The notes beneath the pieces were generated by a model, which did no database searches, had not been told where the DNA came from, and saw only the letters and a program-made list of their open reading frames with translations. From Candidatus Heimdallarchaeota archaeon (GTDB lineage: Archaea > Asgardarchaeota > Heimdallarchaeia > Heimdallarchaeales > Kariarchaeaceae), in assembly GCA_026702845.1 (NCBI GenBank), contig JADCLS010000002.1:248001-312000 (forward strand): a stretch of 64,000 nucleotides of DNA. The letters are read 5' to 3'. Shown in pieces: positions 29,855-38,533 of this stretch (position 1 is the stretch's first letter; the number at the start of each line of letters is the position of its first letter). A program made the position numbers and the translations under genes.

Positions 29855-30472
29855 ATGATCCTAGATACATTCAAAATCAAGAATGTTGGTAATCCCGAAT
29901 TACAGGAAAGTGTTCAGGATATTCTCAAACAGCATGGCTATTTCTCTGACCTAAATAGCACTTCATCTGATTCCTTTGAATTCACTGTAGGTGCTAATAC
30001 ATCAAAAACCCGAGTGATTATGGAAAGAAACCGGCATAACCCTTATCTGCTAACATTGAAAGTTGATTTTGGAGCAATCGAATCAGAAAAGATAATGGGA
30101 GATCATATTCGATCATTGGATAAGAGAAGAAGCACCCAACGTTCTTCATTCAGCTTCATCTGGATTTTCCTTATTATTATGTGGGTTGGTAGTTATATAC
30201 TTGGTTTTCTTGATTTTCTCTTTCCAAGCACATTAGCAAAAATTTCATTTTTTGGATTACTCATTCTGTTAACCCTGCTTAGATACCTCCTAGCCCCAAC
30301 TTTAACCAATATGAGAAGAAAAAATCTGCTTGCATTTGATTCTCAGGTTTTTTTAATTTTAAAAAATGAGCTAGAAATGAGTGAAATTACAGATACTCAA
30401 AAGCAGAAATGTTGGAATTGTTTCAAAGAGCGTTCAATTACAGATACGTTCTGCCCATTTTGTGGTAAGTAG
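29855..30472 (+). CDS. membrane protein with C-terminal zinc ribbon
   Basis: 205 residues: an N-terminal soluble domain (1-95), two transmembrane helices at about 102-123 and 130-152, then a helical linker and a C-terminal zinc ribbon CWNCFKERSITDTFCPFCGK (CxxC-x11-CxxC). Zinc ribbons of this kind are common in Asgard and other archaeal membrane proteins of unknown role. It has its own AT-rich upstream region (TTATAAGTTAATAAG), and it is convergent with lipA, the stops abutting. Confidence 0.7.
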   Translation: MILDTFKIKNVGNPELQESVQDILKQHGYFSDLNSTSSDSFEFTVGANTSKTRVIMERNRHNPYLLTLKVDFGAIESEKIMGDHIRSLDKRRSTQRSSFSFIWIFLIIMWVGSYILGFLDFLFPSTLAKISFFGLLILLTLLRYLLAPTLTNMRRKNLLAFDSQVFLILKNELEMSEITDTQKQKCWNCFKERSITDTFCPFCGK

Positions 30473-31363
30473 TTATTTCCTTCTTTCAATCAGGTCTGAA
30501 ATAAAAGCCTCTCCAGCCTTGTAAGAAGATCGAGATAATGGCTTGGAGACCACAAAGCTAAATCCAATTTCCTCTGCAATCCTTTGATACGCCTCAAACT
30601 GCTCAAGACTAACATATTCTCTTACTGCTAGTTGACGTAGTGATGGACGCATGTATTGACCAATCGTAACAAAATCAACCTCATTATTTCTCAAATCATG
30701 TAAAGTTTCAACCACCTCTTCAGGATTCTCACTTAAACCCACCATAATTGAGGATTTGGTGAATATGCTTGGATTTATCTCCTTCGCCATACGAAGAACC
30801 TGTAGAGATTGATCGTATGATGCTCTTCGATCTCGTACCTTTGGTGTCAGTCTTCTAACAGTTTCCACATTATGAGCGATCACTTCAGGACCTGCATCTA
30901 TAATACGTTTGAGATCGTCTCGGTTTCCCTGAAAATCAGGTAGAAGAATTTCCACCTTGATATGTGGGATCTCCTCCTTTACCTTTCGGATACAGCTGGC
31001 CAGATGTGTTGATCCACCATCATCAAGATCATCTCTATCAACACTGGTTAAAACGATATATTGGATTTCTCCCCAGTTTTTCAACGCATCTACGAGTAAT
31101 CGCGGTTCCTCTGGATTGATAGGTGGAGGTGTTCTGCTAGTCTTTATTTTACAGAATTTACAACCCCTAGTGCAAGTGTCACCCATGAGCATAAATGTGG
31201 CAGTTCCTGAACTCCAGCATTCTGTCCTGTTGGGACAAGAAGCTTCTTCGCAGACGGTTGCAATACTTGATTGACTTACCGAACTGCGGATTACACTGAA
31301 GGTTTTGTTAAAAGTATGCCCACGATGTCTCAGCCAGTCTGGTGCCCGAAGCTCATCACTCAT
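30473..31363 (-). CDS. lipA: lipoyl synthase (radical SAM)
   Basis: 296 residues. Two [4Fe-4S] sites are visible: the auxiliary CEEASCPNRTEC and the radical-SAM CTRGCKFC. The substrate Ser motif RSSYKAGE is near the C-terminus, and VLTSVDRDDLDDGGS is diagnostic. It inserts two sulfurs into octanoyl groups on 2-oxoacid dehydrogenases or GcvH. The ATG has GAGGAG only about one to two bases upstream, unusually close. No lipoyl ligase or octanoyltransferase is adjacent. Confidence 0.95.
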   Translation of the reverse strand: MSDELRAPDWLRHRGHTFNKTFSVIRSSVSQSSIATVCEEASCPNRTECWSSGTATFMLMGDTCTRGCKFCKIKTSRTPPPINPEEPRLLVDALKNWGEIQYIVLTSVDRDDLDDGGSTHLASCIRKVKEEIPHIKVEILLPDFQGNRDDLKRIIDAGPEVIAHNVETVRRLTPKVRDRRASYDQSLQVLRMAKEINPSIFTKSSIMVGLSENPEEVVETLHDLRNNEVDFVTIGQYMRPSLRQLAVREYVSLEQFEAYQRIAEEIGFSFVVSKPLSRSSYKAGEAFISDLIERRK

Positions 31364-31425
31364 ACTCCTCGTTCAGTAGGTATAATTAAAGATTAATAGA
31401 TCGGACACTGGAATTTTCACAAGGC

Positions 31426-32364
31426 TCAACAATGGGAGAAATCAAATTCAGAACGATATTGTGGATGATATTCGAGGAGAATTGGATGAAAGAGAAGAGC
31501 AGGTTCCTTGGGAAATACATCTTGTATCCACTGATCAAATCGGAAAATTGTTGGGATAATCAAATTAAATTTATTCTCAATAATATCTCTTATTTCCTTG
31601 TTATAGATGGCTAGATCATATCGTCGAGCAGCGTATACCATGAGGATTCTTGAGGTATAGTTTGCTATTCCAGGGATTTTACTCAAACCCTTGATCCCCC
31701 TCTCAAATACAGGATAATAAGTATAGGTCTCTACATCTTCAAAAATATCTTCATTGAATTTCGCTAAATACTTTGCAGGCATCATCACTTCAAGAGCTCT
31801 CCAATCACTGAGTTCCATATCGGAGATAGTGTTGATATCTGGAAATACGCGTTTTGATGTATCCCATGGGATAGTATCACCATATTTCAGGAATAACCTA
31901 TCTACAAGATCAATATAATCCGAAAAAATGACATTCTGAGATAAGATGGTAAGTACTGCTGCCTCAGCCACATCAGAATTTGCGAACAGTCTGAATCCAG
32001 GGTAATGATGAAGACTTTTTCTGTAAAATCTATCACGCTTGCCTAATCGCCGTAGTGGCTTCATCTTTTCATCTAAACCTAATTCATATCGAATCTTGCT
32101 GATGAATAATTCTCTGTAGGAACGGACAATTGTTTCATCTGACTCAATGGTTAGAGATAAAGTAGTCGATAGTGGTTTCTCCTGTGTTACCGTACAGACA
32201 AAATACTGGTTCTCATATTTGAAACATCTACGATAAAAGTCCTTATGCAAGGGCGTATGGGCAAAAAGATATGGTTTGGGAACACTCAGATCTATGGGAT
32301 ACTCTGTTTCCAGTGTAAATTCCTTGATCTCAGGATCCATAATTCTCTCATGCATGATAATCAT
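31426..32364 (-). CDS. HhH-GPD (AlkA/OGG-like) DNA glycosylase homologue, possibly inactive
   Basis: 312 residues. The N-terminal 120 residues resemble the beta domain of AlkA/OGG proteins. The all-helical core follows (ANSDVAEAAVLTILSQNVIF at about 128-147, then the helix-hairpin-helix LSKIPGIANYT at 227-237). In active members an Asp follows about 23-25 residues later; here that area reads DLAIYNKEIRD, with Asn255 and Lys256 where Asp is expected, and there is no Lys after the hairpin. It may bind damaged DNA without cutting, or use another residue. It is divergent from the ubiquitin-like gene at 32394. Confidence 0.7.
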   Translation of the reverse strand: MIIMHERIMDPEIKEFTLETEYPIDLSVPKPYLFAHTPLHKDFYRRCFKYENQYFVCTVTQEKPLSTTLSLTIESDETIVRSYRELFISKIRYELGLDEKMKPLRRLGKRDRFYRKSLHHYPGFRLFANSDVAEAAVLTILSQNVIFSDYIDLVDRLFLKYGDTIPWDTSKRVFPDINTISDMELSDWRALEVMMPAKYLAKFNEDIFEDVETYTYYPVFERGIKGLSKIPGIANYTSRILMVYAARRYDLAIYNKEIRDIIENKFNLIIPTIFRFDQWIQDVFPKEPALLFHPILLEYHPQYRSEFDFSHC

Positions 32365-32393
32365 TAATAAAAATATGATTAGTATTGGAATAA

Positions 32394-32738
32394 ATGAGAA
32401 GAATTCATTTTCATTCCTTTGTGAGTAAGTTGTTGGGAATGAAAGTATTAATCCTACCAGATTCTATTGATACAATTGGGGATGCCATGAGATACTTATA
32501 CACACATTATCCTGTGATTATCAATCACATGGAGCAATTAATGATCCTTCAAGAAGGGGTTATCATCAATATTGATAGGATGGATGAGTTTATCTTGAAA
32601 AAAGATCTACATATCGCCCCGATTATTGAGGGAGGTTTGAAAGAATATGAACAACATGATGAGCAGCAAATCCACCAAGATTATGCGCTAATCCAATCTC
32701 AGCATCAGAAATCTGACGTGATCCGCTATTACCCCTAA
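32394..32738 (+). CDS. MoaD/ThiS-like beta-grasp (ubiquitin-like) protein with a run-on tail
   Basis: 114 residues. Residues 1-81 look like a MoaD/ThiS protein: a beta strand, LLGMKVLILPDSIDTIGDAM, a helix, VIINIDRMDE, and LHIAPIIEGG ending with Gly80-Gly81. Active members end exactly at Gly-Gly, which is adenylated and thiocarboxylated. Here translation continues for 33 residues, antisense to the thiolase gene. Removing one T from GGTTTGA (32634-32640) gives GGA GGT TGA, a perfect Gly-Gly stop. So the tail is probably from a one-base insertion (mutation, slippage site or read error). No E1-like MoeB/ThiF gene is adjacent. Confidence 0.72.
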   Translation: MRRIHFHSFVSKLLGMKVLILPDSIDTIGDAMRYLYTHYPVIINHMEQLMILQEGVIINIDRMDEFILKKDLHIAPIIEGGLKEYEQHDEQQIHQDYALIQSQHQKSDVIRYYP

Positions 32739-33795
32739 GTTGTTCAGTCAGTTCAACGAGTTGTGCCACTCCAGTGGCTCCAATTGGATGTCCCTTGCCT
32801 TTTAACCCCCCTGAGGGGTTCACTGGTAAGGATCCATCCAATGAAGATTCCCCATCCTCTATAAATTGCCCTCCCTTTCCTTTCGCAACGAAGCCCAATT
32901 CCTCGTATTCAATGATTTCAGCAATTGAGAAACAATCGTGAATCTCTGCTACGTCAATATCCTTAGCTTGAATTCCAGCTTGAGAGAAAGCCTGAGAGGC
33001 AGCTCGTTGTAAAGCAGGCCATTCAGTTAGTGAGGGTAGATTTGAAACGCCTATACTCTTCTCTATACTCTCTCCCGATCCGATGATGGATATGGGTTGG
33101 TCTGTATATTTGGATGATAGGTTCTCACTGGTAAGTAAAAGAGCTGCAGCACCATCAGAGATGGGAGAACAATCAAAGAGAGTCAGAGGATCAGCAACCA
33201 TTCTTGAAGTCAATACCTTCTCAAGGGAGATCTCACCCATGCTATGAAACTGAGCTTTATCATTTCTTGCTGCGTTGGCATGATTCTTTACAGCTACTGC
33301 TGCGAGTTGCTCTCTTGTAGTACCGTACTTCTCCATATGTTTTTGTGCAGTAAGGGCAAAGCCTGAATACGCAGACACACCTTGTAGAGAATCAAAAACT
33401 ACATCCGGAACCAAGCATAATCCTTGAGATGCAGCTTTCATATTATGGGTCATCTTCTCAATACCCAGAACCAGTACAACATCTGCCATCCCAGATTGGA
33501 TTGCTGCGTTAGCCTGTCTCACTGCAGTAGCTCCTGAAGCACAAGCCATCTCTACTCTGGATACCATTCTAGGTTCAATACCTAGCATTTGAGTAGCTAG
33601 ATTACCAACATGAGCCTGCCCTACCAGAAGTTCAGGTTGACCAGCAGCAATATACAGTCCATCTATTTCAGAAGGAGTAATTGCATCCATACTATCAAAT
33701 GCTAGAGAGGCTGCTTCCGCCAGTAACTCCCTGTAGCTTGTTTCGGTACGTGATCCGAATCTGGTCACACCAGCCCCAATAATCTGTGTTTTCAT
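32623..33795 (-). CDS. thiolase (SCPx/acetyl-CoA acetyltransferase type)
   Basis: 390 residues. The nucleophilic Cys is C85 in VEMACASG; the second site is AEIHDCFSIAEI and the third GHPIGATG, with SDGAAALLL between. The C-terminus AHNLGGFAAHHVVHIL is family-typical. It is of the archaeal SCPx type, which works in mevalonate synthesis or acyl-CoA breakdown. In many archaea this gene sits beside HMG-CoA synthase and a DUF35 zinc-ribbon protein; neither is here. Its 3' end overlaps the ubiquitin-like gene on the other strand. Confidence 0.9.
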   Translation of the reverse strand: MKTQIIGAGVTRFGSRTETSYRELLAEAASLAFDSMDAITPSEIDGLYIAAGQPELLVGQAHVGNLATQMLGIEPRMVSRVEMACASGATAVRQANAAIQSGMADVVLVLGIEKMTHNMKAASQGLCLVPDVVFDSLQGVSAYSGFALTAQKHMEKYGTTREQLAAVAVKNHANAARNDKAQFHSMGEISLEKVLTSRMVADPLTLFDCSPISDGAAALLLTSENLSSKYTDQPISIIGSGESIEKSIGVSNLPSLTEWPALQRAASQAFSQAGIQAKDIDVAEIHDCFSIAEIIEYEELGFVAKGKGGQFIEDGESSLDGSLPVNPSGGLKGKGHPIGATGVAQLVELTEQLRGNSGSRQISDAEIGLAHNLGGFAAHHVVHILSNLPQ

Positions 33796-33852
33796 TACAA
33801 TACCATTGATTGATCAACGGAAAATAAAAGATATCGGGGATAATTCATTGAA

Positions 33853-34677
33853 TTACTCAGTTTTTTCTTCTACTGTCACACCTTTAGTACCAGTACCTCT
33901 ATGAGCAACAATCAATCCCTCTCCCGGTTTTGCATGTCTGGGATACTCAGAGGTCTGATCTGTAACTCGGATGAATTTGGGATAGGAACTCTCAAGAGAT
34001 TTATCCCCGAGATTGGTTCCTAGTTGGACGCCTGTTTCATCCATCAGGTCACATAATTTGTCATAGTTTGGATGGCGATACTTTGTAAAACCCATAAAAA
34101 ATTGTCTTGCAAAGGTCACACCTGTGTAATTTTTCTCTACCGCATCATAAATGTGAGACTTCAATGATTTCCTTAATATTCTTGGCAATGCCTTGAGAAG
34201 GGTGAATTGATTATTGCACTCAGAGATATATGGTAGAATGGGATAGACCGGATACTCATTCTCTTTAGCAAAGGGTTCTAGCAGTACTTTCTGGAAGGAG
34301 AGCATCATCAAAGCATTCTTATCAATACCTGAATCGTCAACGAGCTCATGAAATCGTGAGTGTAGGATGGGTGCAATCTCATGATGAATACTCCTACCTT
34401 CAGAACAATCTGGTTTAAGTTCTACAAACACCTTTCTACCCTGTTTGGCAAGTTTTTGTACCTCGGGGTTAATTAAAAAATCCTCGAATGTTGGGAAGCC
34501 TGTTTGCTTGTACTCCTCGAGGGTTAAATTTCTGATATTACGACCATCCTGAAGAATAGGGTCATGATATAATGCAAGACCCTCATCCTTGGTTAACCTG
34601 ATATCCAATTCAATGGCATCAAAATTACTCATGCCGAAGATCAGCCCGGGTATGGTATTTGGTAACAAATGGGGCAT
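33853..34677 (-). CDS. glycerophosphodiester phosphodiesterase-like protein, HRG motif at the C-terminus
   Basis: 274 residues. Residues 7-40 (PNTIPGLIFG, DAIELDIRLTKDEGLALYHDP) and VELKP at 85-89 give the GDPD metal and catalytic residues E23, D25, H38, E86 and K88. The family normally begins with AHRG about ten residues before PENT; here no HRG precedes PNT, but GLIVAHRGTG stands at residues 254-263, just before the C-terminus. This suggests circular permutation or gene rearrangement. The frame is open upstream of the ATG without any standard start codon, and there reads ALWG rather than HRG. It would hydrolyse glycerophosphodiesters if folded as GDPD. Confidence 0.78.
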   Translation of the reverse strand: MPHLLPNTIPGLIFGMSNFDAIELDIRLTKDEGLALYHDPILQDGRNIRNLTLEEYKQTGFPTFEDFLINPEVQKLAKQGRKVFVELKPDCSEGRSIHHEIAPILHSRFHELVDDSGIDKNALMMLSFQKVLLEPFAKENEYPVYPILPYISECNNQFTLLKALPRILRKSLKSHIYDAVEKNYTGVTFARQFFMGFTKYRHPNYDKLCDLMDETGVQLGTNLGDKSLESSYPKFIRVTDQTSEYPRHAKPGEGLIVAHRGTGTKGVTVEEKTE

Positions 34678-34845
34678 AGAATTATCATTTCCCCATAGAG
34701 CTATATTTCTTTTCCATAGATTGAATGAAATAGAGAAAAATTCGAAATAAAATAATATTCCGTATTTTGATCATTTTTGTTGCGTTTGCTTTTCCAGTCG
34801 AGACAATATTTATTATTTTTAACGTATTTAGGACTTTATATCTTT

Positions 34846-34853
34846 AGGAAGGA
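34846..34853 (+). promoter_or_regulatory. Shine-Dalgarno AGGAAGGA deciding the 34861 start
   Basis: AGGAAGGA stands seven bases before the ATG at 34861 and inside the longer frame that starts at 34777, so the hydrophobic residues encoded before it are most likely untranslated leader. Confidence 0.55.
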
Positions 34854-34860
34854 TAAAAAT

Positions 34861-36843
34861 ATGTTTGGAGATGACATACAAGGCGAATTATTCAATAAAA
34901 TTGGTGCTGAAACCAGTGGAAATCCAATCGAGTTATTAAACAAGGCCGAGGCCGAGTTGAAGGACGGAGATCCCATTGAGGCTAAGAAACTACTGAAACA
35001 AATCATTGATATAACTGGAACAAATGGTAAAAGGTACGAGACACAATCTCAACATAGAGCCTCAGCTCAGGAGTACTACATACAGTCAGTTGCTTATCAA
35101 CTGATGGATATGACTGCTGAGCGAGACAGCAATTACCTAAAGGTCATTGAATCACTGCTGGCTTATGCCAAAAATGCAATGGCTTTTGATGAGAATGATA
35201 AAGGGATGACCTCAGCAACCCTTGCGGGGCTAGTGTGTATCATGGCTGGCAATAATAATAGAGCTCTAGAGATATACAATCAATTCATGGCAACTGCTCA
35301 ACAAAAGCAGAATAGCCAAGGTCTAGTCCAGTTACTTTATTCACTAGGTTACTTGCTAGATGCACTGAAAAACACAAATGTTGAAGCCTTATCTAATGCT
35401 CAGAATTTCATCTCCAAAGACCTATTACCCATGCTAAATACTGCAAAACTCACTGGATTCAACAAGTTACTGACTGTGGTTATCCAATTTGTGCAATCAG
35501 AGATTGAGAGAAAAATAAAAATGCCAAAGATCCAGCTTGAAACAGAGTTAGACAAGGACATACTGTTCAATCAGGTATTCAATTTCAAGGTATTGATAGA
35601 GAATGTTGGTGAGGGATATGCAAAAGATGTAAAAGTTGATATTCAGATGGATACTGATCTTGAACTTCTACATGGTAAGACACAGACAAATTACGCATTG
35701 ATGGACCAAGGAGGCAAGGAGGAATTATCCTATCAGCTACGCTTCCAAACTGCACAGGATGTCACTGAGGTGATGAAAAGTGTGAAGGGAACGGTGAGTT
35801 TTCTTGATATGCTTGGAAATGGTCATAAACAGTATCTTGGACCACTTGATATTGAAATTCGAGCGATTAGTAAGACGACTGAGTATATGGATAGATTAAA
35901 TTCCATCAACAGTGAGTACGAGGCCTTGAATTTTGAGGAAATTGATCAGATTCTACAGCTCGTTCTTCCTGAATTCAAATCCTTCTACTCCACCACAAGC
36001 AACCTCATCAAGCAAAATATTGATGATAAGGAGTATGACAAGGCCAATATTGGATTTACCTATCTAGAAAAGCTGAAGGATTGGCAGAGAAATGTATTTC
36101 TAGAGGATGGAGTTAACAATTCCATTGTAGAGAAAGTGAGGCAGCAGATTGCTGAGGCAGAGCAACAGTTGGAGACCAAACTTAAAGATGAATTAACAGC
36201 TGAAAAGGAAAAAGCGCTAGAGGAGCTCACTAAACAAAAGGATGATGAAATTGTCAAGGCTGTTGAGGATAAACAAAAAGAACTTAATGAAAAATATAAG
36301 ACCGAAATAACAAATCTCAAAGAAACCCACTTCAAGGAGCTTGGTAAGATCAATCAAACGCATGAAAATAAACTAGCGAAGAGCCTTGCGGATCAGGAGC
36401 AAACTCTTGAGAATAAATTCATCCAAGAAATGAACGATAAGTCAGATGAGTTCGAGAAAACATTACGTGAATTGAGAAACCAACATGATGAGGAATTAAA
36501 CAAAGAAAAAGATACTCTTAAGAAAGAATTGACAGATCGTCATACAAAAGAGGTAGAGAAGCTAAAAACGAGCAAGGAGGAGGAAATCCGTAAGATAACA
36601 GAAGCAAACGAAGCTGCAATGGAGAATGCATTGCAAACTCAGAAGACCAAACTTGACCAAGAAAGGAAAGTAGAGTTAGAGAAGGCTGAACAGAAGCTAC
36701 AGAGTGAACTCAAGCAGAAGTATGAGCAAGATATGGATGAAATGAAAAAGAAATTGAATAAGGAGATCTCTCAGAAGACTAAAACCATAGAGGATCTGGA
36801 AAGACAATTACGTGATCTGAAATCTTCTTCCTCAGGAAAATGA
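34861..36843 (+). CDS. helical-solenoid, beta-sandwich and coiled-coil protein
   Basis: 660 residues in three parts. About 1-230 is a helical, TPR-like solenoid (NPIELLNKAEAELKDGDPIE; AGNNNRALEIYNQF). About 235-345 is a beta-sandwich of the CARDB/Ig kind (FKVLIENVGEGYAKDVKVDI; GTVSFLDMLGNGHKQYLGP). From about 420 to 655 it is one long, highly charged coiled coil with heptads of L, E and K. No signal peptide or membrane segment from this start. The overall layout resembles tethers or cytoskeletal linkers, but no specific family is recognised. It lies next to pyruvate kinase and the FtsZ-like operon on the same strand. Confidence 0.75.
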   Translation: MFGDDIQGELFNKIGAETSGNPIELLNKAEAELKDGDPIEAKKLLKQIIDITGTNGKRYETQSQHRASAQEYYIQSVAYQLMDMTAERDSNYLKVIESLLAYAKNAMAFDENDKGMTSATLAGLVCIMAGNNNRALEIYNQFMATAQQKQNSQGLVQLLYSLGYLLDALKNTNVEALSNAQNFISKDLLPMLNTAKLTGFNKLLTVVIQFVQSEIERKIKMPKIQLETELDKDILFNQVFNFKVLIENVGEGYAKDVKVDIQMDTDLELLHGKTQTNYALMDQGGKEELSYQLRFQTAQDVTEVMKSVKGTVSFLDMLGNGHKQYLGPLDIEIRAISKTTEYMDRLNSINSEYEALNFEEIDQILQLVLPEFKSFYSTTSNLIKQNIDDKEYDKANIGFTYLEKLKDWQRNVFLEDGVNNSIVEKVRQQIAEAEQQLETKLKDELTAEKEKALEELTKQKDDEIVKAVEDKQKELNEKYKTEITNLKETHFKELGKINQTHENKLAKSLADQEQTLENKFIQEMNDKSDEFEKTLRELRNQHDEELNKEKDTLKKELTDRHTKEVEKLKTSKEEEIRKITEANEAAMENALQTQKTKLDQERKVELEKAEQKLQSELKQKYEQDMDEMKKKLNKEISQKTKTIEDLERQLRDLKSSSSGK

Positions 36844-36930
36844 TAATTCAAATTCAAGTCTCTAATCATACGTAAATTGAACCGTGTCACATAATTTTAT
36901 TATACTAATAGTGGAATTAACAGATGAACT

Positions 36931-38439
36931 ATGAATAATTCAAAGGTATCTTCACCAGGAAAACCATCTGAAAAACGTACAAAATCAAAAGGGGTGATTG
37001 TGGGTACTATAGGTCCCAGTTCATCCGATCCTGAGATCTTGGCGAGAATGATTGAGGCTGGACTAGATATGGTCAGATTGAACCTATCACATGGTAGTCA
37101 TGAGGATCATAAAAAACGATTTGATTTAGTCCGTAGTGTGGATGATACTGTTCCCATTCTCTTTGACCTTTCTGGTCCGAAAATACGTATAGGTAACCTT
37201 AAGGAAAGTATTGTACTCAAGAGTGGAGATACATATACCTTAACAAGAAAGAAGATAATTGGAGATAAGGAAAAGGCCTCCTTGTTATATGAGGAACTAA
37301 TCGATGTAACAGAAGTGGGGAATACGCTGTATTTAAATGATGGACTTCTTGAATTCAAAGTAACAGAAAAAACTGATGATGAGCTCATTTGTAGAGTGAT
37401 TACAGGGGGAACATTGAGCTCTAGAAAGGGAGTGAATGCACCGAATATTCCCATTAATCTCTTCTGCCCCACTGATAAGGATATAGCAGATATTGATTAT
37501 ACAGTTCAGCTTGAACCTGATTTCTACTCTGTGAGTTTCGTTCGTAGAGTAGAGGATTTGATCCGGGTGAGAGAACAGATTGCCCTACATACTAATGATA
37601 AGATTCCATTAGTATCCAAAATCGAACATCGAGATGCCTTATCAAATATAGATGAGATAATCAAGCATTCAGATGGCATCATGGTTGCAAGAGGAGATCT
37701 CGGGATCGAATTACCATTGGAAGATATACCTAAGATACAACGTGATCTCATTGATAAATGTCTTTACTATTCTCGCTCCTGTATAGTAGCTACTCAGATG
37801 CTCGAGTCCATGGTTACTTCACCCAGACCTACAAGAGCAGAGGTCAGTGATGTCAGTGCTGCTATAATGCAAGGTAGTGATGCTGTAATGCTCTCAGCAG
37901 AGACTGCAACTGGAGCATACCCCGTGGAGACAATCAAGGTCATGGATAGGATTATAACCACTGCACAAAAATATGTCAATCCTATATCTGACTTATCAAG
38001 TATCAAACAATCAACGACTGCAGAGGCAGTAGCCAGTGCCGCTACAACCATAGCACAGGCATCTGAAGCTGATAAAATTTTTGCATTCACTCGTTCTGGA
38101 ATCACATCCGGTATATTATCAAGATTCAAACCCACTCAACAAATCATTGCCATTACTCCAAATGTAAAGACAGCTAGAAGGGTAAAATTACAATGGGGAG
38201 TATCTTCCTTACTACTTGAGCGAGATTTTCTTTCCACGGATGAGATGATTTATGAGGGGGTGACATTAGCCCATGAAAGGGGAATAATAAATGAACAATC
38301 CCAACTGGTCATCGTTGCGGGTTCAGTCATAGGATTACCTTCCAAAACCAATTTGATACAACTTGTGGATGCAAACGATATCATATCATCAAAAAAGGCA
38401 AAGGAACGGTTTATCAAAGCATACTCACTTGACAAATAA
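36931..38439 (+). CDS. pyk: pyruvate kinase
   Basis: 502 residues. Diagnostic pieces are GTIGPSSSDPEILARMIEAG, MVRLNLSHGSHEDH, DLSGPKIRIG, the catalytic-Lys segment VSKIEHRDAL, GDLGIELPLEDIPKIQ, and MLESMVTSPRPTRAEVSDVS. It converts phosphoenolpyruvate and ADP to pyruvate and ATP at the end of glycolysis. A Lys/Ser-rich N-terminal extension of about 20 residues precedes the catalytic barrel. With type II GAPDH at 52421 it documents a glycolytic lower branch. Confidence 0.96.
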   Translation: MNNSKVSSPGKPSEKRTKSKGVIVGTIGPSSSDPEILARMIEAGLDMVRLNLSHGSHEDHKKRFDLVRSVDDTVPILFDLSGPKIRIGNLKESIVLKSGDTYTLTRKKIIGDKEKASLLYEELIDVTEVGNTLYLNDGLLEFKVTEKTDDELICRVITGGTLSSRKGVNAPNIPINLFCPTDKDIADIDYTVQLEPDFYSVSFVRRVEDLIRVREQIALHTNDKIPLVSKIEHRDALSNIDEIIKHSDGIMVARGDLGIELPLEDIPKIQRDLIDKCLYYSRSCIVATQMLESMVTSPRPTRAEVSDVSAAIMQGSDAVMLSAETATGAYPVETIKVMDRIITTAQKYVNPISDLSSIKQSTTAEAVASAATTIAQASEADKIFAFTRSGITSGILSRFKPTQQIIAITPNVKTARRVKLQWGVSSLLLERDFLSTDEMIYEGVTLAHERGIINEQSQLVIVAGSVIGLPSKTNLIQLVDANDIISSKKAKERFIKAYSLDK

Positions 38440-38533
38440 ACCTAGGAAAATAGTAATCGAATTCCTAGTCAAAAGAACAGCATAAATGAGTTATTATTTA
38501 TAATAGAGGAGATATTTCTAATTGTTGTAGCAC

